A DNA stretch of 64,000 nucleotides from positions 6,239,141 through 6,303,140 of the forward strand of contig NZ_CP091913.1 of the NCBI RefSeq assembly GCF_022063185.1. The letters are read 5' to 3'. The stretch is from Nostoc sp. UHCC 0870. Lineage in GTDB: Bacteria > Cyanobacteriota > Cyanobacteriia > Cyanobacteriales > Nostocaceae. Both the position numbers and the translations under genes were made by a program. Below the pieces are notes generated by a model, which worked only from the letters and a program-made list of their open reading frames with translations, did not search any database and was not told the origin of the DNA. Shown here in pieces: positions 35,886-45,514 of the stretch. Position 1 is the stretch's first letter. Each line of letters begins with the position of its first letter.

Positions 35886-36650
35886 TTAAACTATCTCTGA
35901 CAATTGTCTTTCTTTTTTTGGTACTTCCATTACTTTAGAATAGAAAAAGCCTGCTAATACTCCTCCTAGAATTGGTGCTATCCAGAATAGCCACAACTGC
36001 TGTATTGCCCAGCCACCAACAAAGATTGCTGGACCCAAGCTACGAGCGGGATTAACAGATGTATTAGTTACCGGAATACTAATCAGGTGAATTAGTGTTA
36101 AACTCAACCCGATCGCAATTGGAGCAAAACCTTGAGGCGCACGGCTATCGGTTGCACCTAAGATAATCACCAAAAAGACAAAGGTCAATACTAACTCAGC
36201 GACAAAACAAGCTATGAGAGAATAACCACCTGGAGAGTGTACGCCAAAGCCATTGGCAGCAAAACCACTTTTAACCAGGTTAAATTCAGGTTTACCAGTA
36301 GCAATCAAAGCCAGAATCCCTGCACCTGCGATCGCCCCAAAGACCTGAGAACCAATGTAGACCAATAGTTCAGAACCAGGAAACCGCTTGGCTGCCCACA
36401 AACCGAAAGAAACAGCTGGATTAAGATGACAGCCAGAAATGTGGCCGATTGCATAAGCCATTGTCAATACGGTCAGACCAAAGGCTAGAGAAACACCTAC
36501 CAACCCAATACCTAAAGGGAATGCTGTATTTTCACCAAGCTTTGCACCATCTGCTGTAAACGCTGCGGCTAATACTGCGCTACCACAACCGCCAAAAACT
36601 AGCCAAAAAGTTCCTACAAACTCAGCTATACAACGTTTAATTAGTGACAT
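35886..36650 (-). CDS. aqpZ: Aquaporin Z
   Basis: 254 residues from the ATG at 36650 (MSLIKRCIAEFVGTFWLVFG). Six transmembrane helices and both NPA half-helices (GCHLNPAVSFGL and NTSVNPARSLGPA) are present. The selectivity-filter pattern (Phe, His of LIHLISIP, and Arg after the second NPA) is that of a water-selective aquaporin rather than a glycerol facilitator. An in-frame upstream start at 36731 adds 27 unlikely residues. Confidence 0.94.
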   Translation of the reverse strand: MSLIKRCIAEFVGTFWLVFGGCGSAVLAAAFTADGAKLGENTAFPLGIGLVGVSLAFGLTVLTMAYAIGHISGCHLNPAVSFGLWAAKRFPGSELLVYIGSQVFGAIAGAGILALIATGKPEFNLVKSGFAANGFGVHSPGGYSLIACFVAELVLTFVFLVIILGATDSRAPQGFAPIAIGLSLTLIHLISIPVTNTSVNPARSLGPAIFVGGWAIQQLWLFWIAPILGGVLAGFFYSKVMEVPKKERQLSEIV

Positions 36651-38200
36651 TCTTCGATTACTCCAAAAAACAAATGACCCAAAAGTTGGGATGGGATCTA
36701 AGATAAATTCCCCTGACGGTCTCATCAGCATATTTAAGCGTGGAATGCTTTAATGGCGGGTCTCAATGCCCCACCTGTTAATGAGCCTTTCGTAAAGCCT
36801 GCGGCATAGCTAGAGCCTCCGGCACGCTACCGCGAACGCTTAAGACGCAGTCTTCTCGTAGAGAAGTATACGCCGTCAGGACTGATCACTGGTTTAAGGT
36901 ATGCCTTTTTACTGTGCATCGCACAGATACTAAGCAGACTCATAACGCAAATATTTATGCTCATGAAAAGATTACTGCTTTACTGTGTAAAGACCTAAGT
37001 TATAAAGGTTTTTACTCAGTTGACACAACTCGCGTAGAGGCAAAAACTAAGACTTATTTATCTCTCGGATTTGCTTCTTTTGCGCCACCTACATAAATAT
37101 AATTTCGCTACAGTTAAGAATATACAGCGAAAGTATACTTTAAACAAGATTATGTACACAGCAGGAAAACAGCCCGCCAATTCGGTTTTTCTCTCAAGTC
37201 TAAAGCTACTGTGTTTCCAAAATCCTACGAGGTTTTTTATCGAAAAATTGGGTCTAAAACCCCGTCCACTTCGGCAAGCTCAGTGCGCCGCTTCCAGGAC
37301 GGCTTTTGGTACAATATGAGATGTGGAAGGGTAATCAACCACTCAAAAAACCCTATTGCTACCTAACACGTAGACGCTGCACCTTCTCCCAAGAGGAGAC
37401 GCTAACGCGTTGGCGTAGCCTCTCGTAGAGAAGACAACTGAATCTATAGGGTTCTACTTCGTAGTTCTAGTATTACCTGGAAGTAGGTAAAAGATTCATA
37501 GGTACTAGACGAACAGCACTAAACTGCAAACAAATTTTGCAATATGAGCAAATATGGTCGGGCAGACCAAAAGTTAACGCTTCTCTTCGAGACGCTACCG
37601 CGAAGGGGAGAGAACCACCTCTGGTTTAGATACCGCAAGGGGTCTAGACTAAGTGGACTCGTTGAACCAAGAATCCTCATGCCTTTAGCCTGAGGAGTGT
37701 CAATAAATTGCAGCCCTTCCTTCAAAGAGGATTTAGTGGATTTGGGCTAATATTTTTTTATGTCTAAACCATAAAATGCTAGTACGGCACAGCGAACATA
37801 ATTCACAATTTGTATCCAGGCTGTTTATTTTGCCTTCTCGGACTAGTTTCCCTAACCACATGATACTGAAAACCCAGTATAAACACAGACGATAGCCATC
37901 TGCTAGTCAGCAAATATACCTTACTCAGATGTTGCTTTTTGGGTAAGAGCCAGTACAATCTGCTCATAGCTGCTATGCAGATGCTCGTTTGTGATTTTTG
38001 GGACTGTTGTTTGTTGTGTTACTGATTGTTGGGTTGGGAAAGAAAATCACTTGCGTTGGTTTGTGCCTAGTACAGCACGGTGTAAATAAAGCTACCATTT
38101 TACATGGCGCAAAAGCCCGAAATAAACTTCTTTTGAATTTTAACTTACCCTCCGGGAAGCCGCTTTTGCGTCTATGACTTTTGACTTCCGCGTAGCGGTA
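36651..38200. other. 1.5-kb decayed, gene-poor region
   Basis: No intact gene. Short frames at 36914-37096 and 37071-37319 match nothing I know. The stretch has several small palindromic repeats with CGTAGAGAAG / CTCTCGTAGAGAAG and CTACCGCGAA cores, an IS605-like right-end relic (about 37520-37705) and a dispersed repeat copy next to hetR. It looks like a graveyard of small mobile elements. Confidence 0.6.
37520..37705 (+). mobile_element. Relic of an IS200/IS605 (TnpB-type) right end
   Basis: Ends in GAATCCTCATGCCTTTAGCC followed by TGAGGAGTGTCAA (37671-37703), with a partly decayed hairpin (CCTCA/TGAGG). This is the same architecture as the intact right end after tnpB at 5541-5577. No tnpB frame remains, so this is a solo end or non-autonomous palindrome-associated element. 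The left boundary is uncertain. Confidence 0.5.
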
Positions 38201-38205
38201 CTAGT
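38147..38205. repeat. Dispersed repeat, short version, overlapping the 3' end of hetR
   Basis: Inverted copy of the repeat at 29083-29175, lacking its 25-base central insert. It runs up to and into the hetR stop codon region. Confidence 0.75.
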
Positions 38206-39100
38206 CCTCTTTTCTGCCAAACACCATCTGTAAAATCATGGGGATACCACCAGCTTGATGATATTTGTCTGCCCAAGCTCGGATGGTTTCATCTAATTCT
38301 TCCATAGCTTCATCCCATCTTTCAGGCGGCACATCTAGCTCTTCTAAAGCACGCATAGCGTTTGGTCGTCTTTCTGCCCAATCTTTCATCATGCGGAAAT
38401 ATCGAGCGGTATCTTCTACCATGATGTAGGTACGCTCTTGGTCATCTGCTGGAGCATAGAAGGGGCGAGTTAGAGCGTAGAAAGGCATTCCCCAAGGTGA
38501 ATCAATTCGTGTCACCGTGCCTGAGTAGAGCAGACGACGCTTGATATGCTCTCCTAAGGCCTCACTCAAAGGCATCTGGTGTTCTAATGGTAAGTCCTCT
38601 TGCGATCGCTTGTGGAGAAACTCAATTAGTTCCAGAAACTCAAATGATGTGACTAACTGAGCATCGGGAAGATTGCTAGGTAGTTTTTGCTCAATTTGTT
38701 TCTTTTCTTCGCTTGTTAAACTTGTTCCAGGAATGCGCGATCTGCCTGGTTGCCAAGGAAACTGTTCCATCCAAACATAAGGAAACTGAATCAGGTAGCG
38801 AGGCTCTTGAGAACCCAACATCTTTAACAGTTTGCCTTCCATTAAGGCTTGTCTGACTTCCTCAACGATAATTTTGACTCGTTTTGGCTCTAGATGGTGC
38901 AAGTGGCCAGTCATCCGTAGATTTTGACCTTGCTCTAGATATGTCATGTAAATCGCACACTTAGCGGCGGTGGCTGCTGCATCTAAGAATGCTCCATGTC
39001 TATGCCCACTTGTCCTCATGGCACTAAAGGCCAGGTATAGCATGATCTGATCCATCGCACTGGGGCCAAGACGTTTGATCAGATCGATGTCGTTACTCAT
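38201..39100 (-). CDS. hetR: Heterocyst differentiation master regulator HetR
   Basis: 299 residues, same length and near-identical N-terminus to Anabaena HetR (MSNDIDLIKRLGPSAMDQIM). HetR is a dimeric DNA-binding regulator that drives heterocyst differentiation. It is inhibited by RGSGR peptides from PatS, HetN or PatX bound to its C-terminal hood domain. Residues highlighted in Anabaena studies are all present: Cys48, Ser152, Ser179, Arg223, Glu254, Asp256. Differences are concentrated in the last 40 residues (ELDVPPERWDEAMEELDETI and MILQMVFGRKED). Transcribed from a 970-base upstream region carrying a TCCGGA hexamer. A nitrogen-deprivation response is expected from family knowledge. Confidence 0.98.
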   Translation of the reverse strand: MSNDIDLIKRLGPSAMDQIMLYLAFSAMRTSGHRHGAFLDAAATAAKCAIYMTYLEQGQNLRMTGHLHHLEPKRVKIIVEEVRQALMEGKLLKMLGSQEPRYLIQFPYVWMEQFPWQPGRSRIPGTSLTSEEKKQIEQKLPSNLPDAQLVTSFEFLELIEFLHKRSQEDLPLEHQMPLSEALGEHIKRRLLYSGTVTRIDSPWGMPFYALTRPFYAPADDQERTYIMVEDTARYFRMMKDWAERRPNAMRALEELDVPPERWDEAMEELDETIRAWADKYHQAGGIPMILQMVFGRKED

Positions 39101-40072
39101 ATTACAAATAGTTGAATAGCACGTATTAGTCTAAAAAAGTAATTGAAATACACCTAATGGCAGGTTTTTTCGCCACGCCAGATGTATATTATGGGTTTTG
39201 TAAGTAAGAATTTGTATTCAAATTATCTATTCCTCCATACTGTAATTGGATCTGAGTAGCAATCGTACTGCTACTAGAGTTATTTCTGTATCTTACCGAA
39301 AAATCGCTGATTAACTGCCTGAATTTACCCATGATACCTTTGTAAGCCACTAAAGAACTATATATATGGCTCTAATAAGTAACCTACAGGGACTTTCTTC
39401 AGTATCCGGATTTTCTCTGCCCTTTATCTAGTAACACTCAGCAATGCTAATCTCAAACGGTTTTGGCTATCTACCAGATTTGGGAGATAGCATGACCTGA
39501 ATATATTTACTAGAGTTTTTGATTCAGAAGGTCTTTGGTATTAAGTGACTTTAGAACTCTAGAAAAACTTGCGCCTAGGCAAATTCTCAGAGAACACAGA
39601 CAGCAATTTCTGTAAAAATGTCACGTTGCAACCCACTCAACGCCTATGGAATCAGTAGGGCGTTTTTAAATATCATGCTACTTGCAGCATCTCTGAATCT
39701 TTATTGCAAGATAGTTAGTTGCCGAGAGGGAGAATCACATGATGTTAAATCAGGCAGATAATTCAAATTTCGCCATATGTTTTATTTGCTCACAACATAA
39801 TATTCTATATTTAGCTGTCCTTGCATTAAATTTAGATGAATTAGTTTATTCTTAATCTTTTGCTTCTTAATCTTTAAACTAGGCGATTAACAGCCCATAA
39901 TTTGTAAGGAGAAATTATCAAAGTTTAATGACATTTGCATCTACAAGCAGACGAAAAATCCAAAGGGTTAGTACCTAGTCATAAATTCTTTGGTTAAACT
40001 GATACGTCAAACATTTATCTTAATTTTGCTATGTTGATATTTCTTGCTAATTTTATGTATATGTCATTAGGT
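39101..40072 (-). promoter_or_regulatory. Long hetR upstream region with DIF1-type hexamer
   Basis: About 970 bases without a gene. TCCGGA lies at 39405-39410, followed on the minus strand by an 18-base spacer and TAGGTT (39381-39386). This predicts a transcription start near 39374, about 273 bases upstream of the ATG. Anabaena 7120 hetR is known to have a heterocyst-specific start at -271, which fits. I did not find a GTA-N8-TAC box here. The region beyond 39450 shows nothing further. Confidence 0.7.
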
Positions 40073-42367
40073 TCAATTTTCACTATTGGATGATGAGTTA
40101 GGATTTCTAATTTGGCCAAAGCTGAAAGCTGCTGCGCCAAAAGTAACGAATAACACTCCCAAAATCTGGACAATGTTTAAAGTTTCTTGCAGAACTAAGC
40201 CAGCAAAAATCACCGTTAAAATAGGTACACCTGCGCCAATAATTGCCGATCGCGGCGCACCTAACTTGCTAACTCCCAAGTGATTGCATACATACCCTAC
40301 AAGGGTCAAGACACCCAAAATTGCAGCACTTAAAACAATTTCTAGTACCTTAGATGGGTCAACTGTCAAACTCCAATTGTTGGGTAAAGGTAACATCAAA
40401 AAGATAAAACTTAAAGCCAACATGGTGGCGAAGTTCACGAAGGTCAAAGAGACTGGATGTATTTTAGTGGCAGAAGCTCGCGTTAAAAGTAAGTAACAGG
40501 CAAAAGATACTCCCGCGAGAATTGCAGTGATCCCACCTAATGAATTATTTCCAATCACACCAGTAGTGATGAGAGTACCACCAAAAACTAGCAATTCACC
40601 GCCAAAAATTGCGGCGAGGGCGGTGGCGCGAAATCCACTAGGGCGATCGCGCAACAAGAACCAAGATAAAATGCTAACAACAACGGGGTAAATAAAGAAT
40701 AGGGCGATCGCTGTACCGGTAGCAACTTGACCAATAGCAAAGTAAATCAAGACTTGCGATAAAAACAGAAAGCAGCCACTAGCGATAATTAACTGCACAC
40801 CAGTTTGTCGCTGCTTACCGCGAGTAGCACCAGATTTCTTCCCTAGGGACTCCTTCAGACTTTGTAAGTCTTGCCATACTTGGGGGTGCATCATGGGAGC
40901 TAAAAGCATCATTAGCGGTACTACCACCATCAACCGCAAAGTGAGAATTAACATAATATTTCCCACAGTCGGGGATATTAAACCTGCTATTTCCAACACA
41001 GCCGAGGTTTGAGAAGTTTTATAAAACATCCCCTTGATGGCTACGTTGTACAGCGATGACATGACAGCAGACGCAACTATCAACAAGAAGCCAATCTGGA
41101 CTGGTGATAAGTTAGAGAAACTGCGGGATTTATTGGTGGGAGATGGTGATCCCCGCTTTGATGCTGACGCAGATGGTGGGGAAGGATTGTCATTTTGGAT
41201 TACAGAGATTGGCTCTTTGGCTGTTCCTTTACTTGAGGAAGATTCAGGTTTGGGTGGAGAAATCGGCTCAGTCAGTTTTTCTGGTGGTGGTGATGTGATT
41301 TTAGTGTCTGGGATCACCGGACGCAAAACAGAAATTGGTTCAGGTGGTGATTTAATTTCCTTTGAGGTTGTCTCAGTCTCAGATATTTCCGGCTGTAAAA
41401 CAGAAATTGGTTCAGGTGGTGATTTAATTTCCTTTGAGGTTGTCTCAGTCTCAGATATTTCCGGCTGTAAAACAGAAATCGGTTCAGGCGGTGGTGATTT
41501 AATTTCGTTAACTGGTGAGGCTGTTGATTCAGGAGTTTTTGGTGCTGCTGGCGTGGGTACAGGCGGTTTTTCTACAATGGGAGGAACTGATTGAGCCTGA
41601 GTTTGAGTGATTGGTTCTACAGATGGAGATGTTTGGAAGGAAGCGGGAGATTGTAACTCTGGCGGTTGTAATACTGTAGGGGGAGATAAATTCACCACTT
41701 TGGCAACATTAGGAGGTTGAATTTCGGGAGGCTGTATTACTGTAGGTGGTGATGATTTAGCTGCTAATTGAGAGGTTTCTTGGATGGTTTTTGTCAGATC
41801 CCCGCGCAGTTGACTGATGAAATCTTCTAAAATGGCTTCACCTTGCTGCTGTTGGCTGTACATCCGAGACAGCTGTTGGGAAAGATTAGTTTGATAGTTT
41901 TTGAGTTCTTGTTGAAGGGAATTAAAGGCGATCGTTAGGTTATCATCCAGACTACCAAGCATTTTTTCTGCTGGCTCTAGGTTTCCACTGACAATATTGC
42001 TACTTTGGGCTGACTTGAGTGCAGCAATTTGACTCTCTGTTTGGTTAGCTATCTTCGCTAGTGATGATTGCAGTTGTGAACATATGTGCTTGGCTAAAGC
42101 TTCTGACAGCTGACGGATTAATACTTGTTGTTCAGTAATCCGCCTAACTTCTTGTAAATGTTCTTTTTCTTCGACTAATTGATGAATTTCATCTGCTAAA
42201 CGCTCTTTCTCGCTTTGTAGCCGTTTAACATCTTCTTGTAATGATTTAAGTACATTTTGTTGGAGGTTTTCTAAATCCTCGACAACAGCCCATAGAGCTG
42301 ATTCTGCTGCTCTGGATATGTCGCCTCGGACTCCTGGGTTGTCTGGTCGCTTCTCAAGTCGCCCCAT
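40073..42367 (-). CDS. DMT/EamA-type transporter fused to an N-terminal coiled-coil and Pro-rich repeat domain
   Basis: 764 residues. Residues 1-190 are a charged helical coiled-coil (VKRLQSEKERLADEIHQLVE). Residues about 200-415 are Pro/Ser/Glu-rich and contain near-perfect 24-residue repeats (PPEPISVLQPEISETETTSK). Residues about 425-755 form about ten transmembrane helices with two EamA-like halves (GFLLIVASAVMSSLYNVAIK; LGAPRSAIIGAGVPILTVIF). EamA proteins are usually about 300 residues, so the cytosolic extension is a notable fusion. The substrate is unknown. It is upstream of hetR on the same strand but separated by the hetR promoter. Confidence 0.87.
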   Translation of the reverse strand: MGRLEKRPDNPGVRGDISRAAESALWAVVEDLENLQQNVLKSLQEDVKRLQSEKERLADEIHQLVEEKEHLQEVRRITEQQVLIRQLSEALAKHICSQLQSSLAKIANQTESQIAALKSAQSSNIVSGNLEPAEKMLGSLDDNLTIAFNSLQQELKNYQTNLSQQLSRMYSQQQQGEAILEDFISQLRGDLTKTIQETSQLAAKSSPPTVIQPPEIQPPNVAKVVNLSPPTVLQPPELQSPASFQTSPSVEPITQTQAQSVPPIVEKPPVPTPAAPKTPESTASPVNEIKSPPPEPISVLQPEISETETTSKEIKSPPEPISVLQPEISETETTSKEIKSPPEPISVLRPVIPDTKITSPPPEKLTEPISPPKPESSSSKGTAKEPISVIQNDNPSPPSASASKRGSPSPTNKSRSFSNLSPVQIGFLLIVASAVMSSLYNVAIKGMFYKTSQTSAVLEIAGLISPTVGNIMLILTLRLMVVVPLMMLLAPMMHPQVWQDLQSLKESLGKKSGATRGKQRQTGVQLIIASGCFLFLSQVLIYFAIGQVATGTAIALFFIYPVVVSILSWFLLRDRPSGFRATALAAIFGGELLVFGGTLITTGVIGNNSLGGITAILAGVSFACYLLLTRASATKIHPVSLTFVNFATMLALSFIFLMLPLPNNWSLTVDPSKVLEIVLSAAILGVLTLVGYVCNHLGVSKLGAPRSAIIGAGVPILTVIFAGLVLQETLNIVQILGVLFVTFGAAAFSFGQIRNPNSSSNSEN
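41331..41474. repeat. Two perfect 72-base tandem repeats inside the EamA-fusion gene
   Basis: 41331-41402 and 41403-41474 are identical as read; a third, partial and diverged unit starts at 41475. The unit is a multiple of three, so copy changes keep the frame and only alter the length of the Pro-rich linker by 24 residues. Confidence 0.88.
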
Positions 42368-42919
42368 TAGTTTCTAACCTCTATACACCTTGACAATAAA
42401 GCTGCTTCCTGCAAAACTTGTGGCGTTCATACTAAGTTTCTTGCATTTTGTCAGATAAAATATAAAATCTTCACAGGACTTACGGATATCAACGCCATTG
42501 TGTCATGCTTCCACCAGTATTGGCAAAGCATATTATGTAACTCACAGATGACTATACTGTGTTTTTTTCATATCACAGACCTATCGGCACTCCATCCGTC
42601 TGATTTTCATAATTCTCTAACTCAATGAGATATTTTATAGTGAAAAAATCTCACCTAAATATAAATACTTGTTATTTTTGTAGCAATAGCAATTAATCGC
42701 TGGTTGCAAGTATATAGCTGATTTATAAAAAACTGCTAGTAGGTTTTAAAGTTAACTGTAATTTTTACAGAATGTAGCTTTTATAACAATTTATAACTTC
42801 GATTGAGGGAGAAATTTACATCAGCCCTTAAGAAGCATTTTAATTAATTAAATGCCATTCTGCCAAAATAAATTCTAGTTTTTGCGTTATTTAGTAGATC
42901 GGGAAAAATATCCATAAAA
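42368..42919. other. Intergenic region
   Basis: About 550 very AT-rich bases between the PiT and EamA-fusion genes. No gene, repeat or clear regulatory element seen. Confidence 0.45.
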
Positions 42920-44261
42920 TTAAAAAAAAGCAATCCGAGCAACGCTAAAGATGGTAGCACTGAGAACAGCACTGATAGGAACAGTTACTAGCCAAGCGGT
43001 GGCTATACCCTGGAGGGTTTGAAATTTCACCGACTTGATATCTTGTACCAGACCAATACCGACTACACCACCAACAAGAGCGTGAGAGGTGGAGACGGGT
43101 AAACCCAGACGAGAGGCAATTAAGATAGTGGTAGCCGTGGCAAGTTCAGCACAGAATCCGCTACTGGGTTGTAAGGCGATGATATTTTCGCCAATAGTAG
43201 CAATCACTTTTTTGCCCCAAACAGCTAGACCAGCAACAATCCCAGCACCACCAAGAATTAAGATCCACAGGGGAATATTAATCCCATCTGTTGGTACTTG
43301 ACCAGTGCGATTGATATAAACGATCGCCGCTACAGGTGCGATCGCATTACCCACATCATTAGAACCATGTGCAAAGGCGACAAAGCAAGCACTTAGGACT
43401 TGGAAACGGGCAAATAGGGGTTCGATGTTGGTGTTGACTGTTGACTGTTGACTGTTGACTGGGTTGAAATTTTCCCTGCCCCCTGCCCCCTGCCCCCTGC
43501 CCCCTGCCCCCTGCCCCCTGCTCCCTGCCCCCTACCTCCTCTAGCTGTCGCCAACTAAACACAGTTAGTGTAACCGTGGCTACCGCACCTGTGATCAGGG
43601 GGATGTCGTGGGGTGGAATGTGAATACCGAATTGGGCGATTAAAAAATTGTTGAGCGGTTGGGTAAAAGAAGGTAGGACAATTACACCAAATGCCCCGAT
43701 GAGAATTGCACTCAACCAGGGAATCCACTCTTGTAGTTGTTTGGTTTGATGAGGTTGATCCAAAATCCAGTGTTTGATTTGACTATAGAATAAAGCGGCG
43801 ATCGCTCCACTGATAACTGGTGTTAAAATCCAACCGATAGTGATTGAGCCAATGGTTGACCAATCAATCGCCCCTACGCCTAAAGCTACCCAACTAAAAC
43901 CAGCGATCGCACCGACGACTGCATGGGAAGAAGATACAGGTAAACCCTTCGCTGTGGCAATTTGCAACCATACACCAGAAGAAATTAGCACTGTGATCAT
44001 CCCAGTAGCTAAAATTTGGGGTGTCGCTGCAAATAAGTTGGGGTTGACTACTTTTGTCGCTAGGGTGGCTGTCACCTGATGACCGAATAAAACCGCACCA
44101 GTAAACTCTAATACCCCAGCAATAATTAGTGCCTGCTTCAGAGTAATAGCTTTAGAACCAACGGAAGTTCCCATTGCATTAGCAACGTCGTTAGCTCCCA
44201 GATTCCAAGCTACATAGAAAGCTAGTAGGGCTACTATCAGTAATGTAATCGGTATTTCCAT
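42920..44261 (-). pseudogene. PiT-family inorganic phosphate transporter, frame broken at a heptamer tract (possibly phase-variable)
   Basis: Two frames make one PiT transporter. The first (44261-43359) carries the N-terminal half with VAWNLGANDVANAMGTSVGS and ends in an out-of-frame tail (CPFPSPKCLLCRLCTWF). The second carries the C-terminal half, AFAHGSNDVGNAIAPVAAIV to the stop at 42920, with GLPVSTSHALVGGVVG. The break lies in the central loop, where two heptamer tracts sit: nine GGCAGGG-type units at 43474-43536 and four AGTCAAC units at 43433-43460. Removing exactly 7 bases joins both frames into a 444-residue protein with no stop in between. It is either a pseudogene or a contingency locus. 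Function when intact: low-affinity phosphate uptake. Confidence 0.85.
43433..43536. repeat. Two STRR tracts in the PiT coding sequence
   Basis: GTTGACT x4 perfect (43433-43460) and CCCTGCC-type x9 (43474-43536; six consecutive perfect units, then CCCTGCT, CCCTGCC, CCCTACC). The units contain no stop codon in any of the frames read through here. Confidence 0.93.
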
Positions 44262-44412
44262 AGAGGGGGATAGGGGGGAAGACCCTGAATCAATTCAAAA
44301 TTCAAAATGACGCTCGAAGACTCGCTAACGCTGCGCTAACAAAATTCAAAATTAAAGAGATTAGGAAGGGAACAAGGGAGAAAGTTGTTTCACCCAGTTC
44401 CCAACCCCCAAT

Positions 44413-45459
44413 TTAGGGATAAATGAGGATTTTATAAGTGTCTGGTGTAGGTGCGATCGCTTGATCTACTGCTGCTGATAAATCTTTTAGGGGGTAGCGA
44501 TCGCTGATTAAGGCTTGCACGTCGATACGACGATTAAATACAATGTCCGCCGAGAGGTTTTGTAGGCGATAGGAGGAACTATAGCTACCCATTAAGTCTA
44601 TTTCTCGACGGTAGAGAAGATTAGGATTAATGGGGATTTCTACTTCGTCGGGAAATTCGGCGAAAAATAGGATTTTGCCACCTTTACGGGTGCAATCTAG
44701 GGCTTGAAAGAAAGCTTTTTCACTAGGTACAGCTAGCAACGTGGCATCAACACCTAGTCCACCAGTAAGGGCATGAATTTTGGCTGGTAAATCGGGATCA
44801 CGAGCGTCAAAAGCTGCTTCTGCACCTACATTTACAGCTTTTTCAATTCTAGAGGGTAATAAATCAGTGGCGATCGCTTTCGCCCCGAAATATTTCACCA
44901 ACATGATAAACATTAACCCAATTGGCCCAGCACCAGTGACCAAAACAGTCTGTCCTGGGGCAATTTGTGCTTTTTTCACTGCCTTTAAACAGCAGTTGGT
45001 AGGCTCAACAAAACTGGCTTCTTCAAAACTAATATTCTCAGGAATCGGGATTAACCCACCATTCTGCACAATATGACCTGGAACTTTGACATACTCAGCA
45101 AAGCCGCCGCCACTGGCGTTAAAGCCTGCGGTGGTGGAGATGTTTTTGTAGACATCGCACATGGAGAAATTATCATTCATGCAGTAGGCACAACGCATAC
45201 AAGGTATGTGGTGCATGACTGCTACCCTTTGTCCTACCTGCCAACCTACCACCTGCGAACCCACTGCGGCGATCGTCCCGGCTGTTTCATGGCCAAAGAT
45301 GCGCGGTGGTTCATAAAGTGGATAACGAATTTTTTTTATATCTGACTGGCATAAGCCAACTACTTCCACCTGTACCAAAACTTCGTCTGCTTCCAGATTC
45401 GGTACGGGGATCTCTTCGTAAGAGAGTTGATTTACGCCTCTAAATACCTGTGCTTTCAC
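44413..45459 (-). CDS. Zinc-dependent medium-chain alcohol/polyol dehydrogenase
   Basis: 348 residues of the MDR superfamily, sorbitol/threonine dehydrogenase-like. Catalytic zinc region GLCQSDIKKI and FGHETAGTI. The structural zinc site CMRCAYCMNDNFSMC has all four cysteines. NAD(P) motif VTGAGPIGLMFIMLV. The substrate is not determinable. Starts at a GTG at 45459, which gives the family's MKAQVFRGVNQLSYEEIPVP. Standalone. Confidence 0.92.
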   Translation of the reverse strand: MKAQVFRGVNQLSYEEIPVPNLEADEVLVQVEVVGLCQSDIKKIRYPLYEPPRIFGHETAGTIAAVGSQVVGWQVGQRVAVMHHIPCMRCAYCMNDNFSMCDVYKNISTTAGFNASGGGFAEYVKVPGHIVQNGGLIPIPENISFEEASFVEPTNCCLKAVKKAQIAPGQTVLVTGAGPIGLMFIMLVKYFGAKAIATDLLPSRIEKAVNVGAEAAFDARDPDLPAKIHALTGGLGVDATLLAVPSEKAFFQALDCTRKGGKILFFAEFPDEVEIPINPNLLYRREIDLMGSYSSSYRLQNLSADIVFNRRIDVQALISDRYPLKDLSAAVDQAIAPTPDTYKILIYP

Positions 45460-45514
45460 GTTGATTTTCCACTGCTCAACGTTACTAGATGTAACATTAG
45501 TCGCCTACGTTCAG

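Noticed and set aside
36914..37319. Two overlapping short plus-strand frames between aqpZ and hetR
   Set aside because: Neither matches a known family; the frames are short and lie in a region of decayed repeats.
39101..40072. NtcA box in the hetR upstream region
   Set aside because: I looked for GTA-N8-TAC on both strands and found no convincing match.
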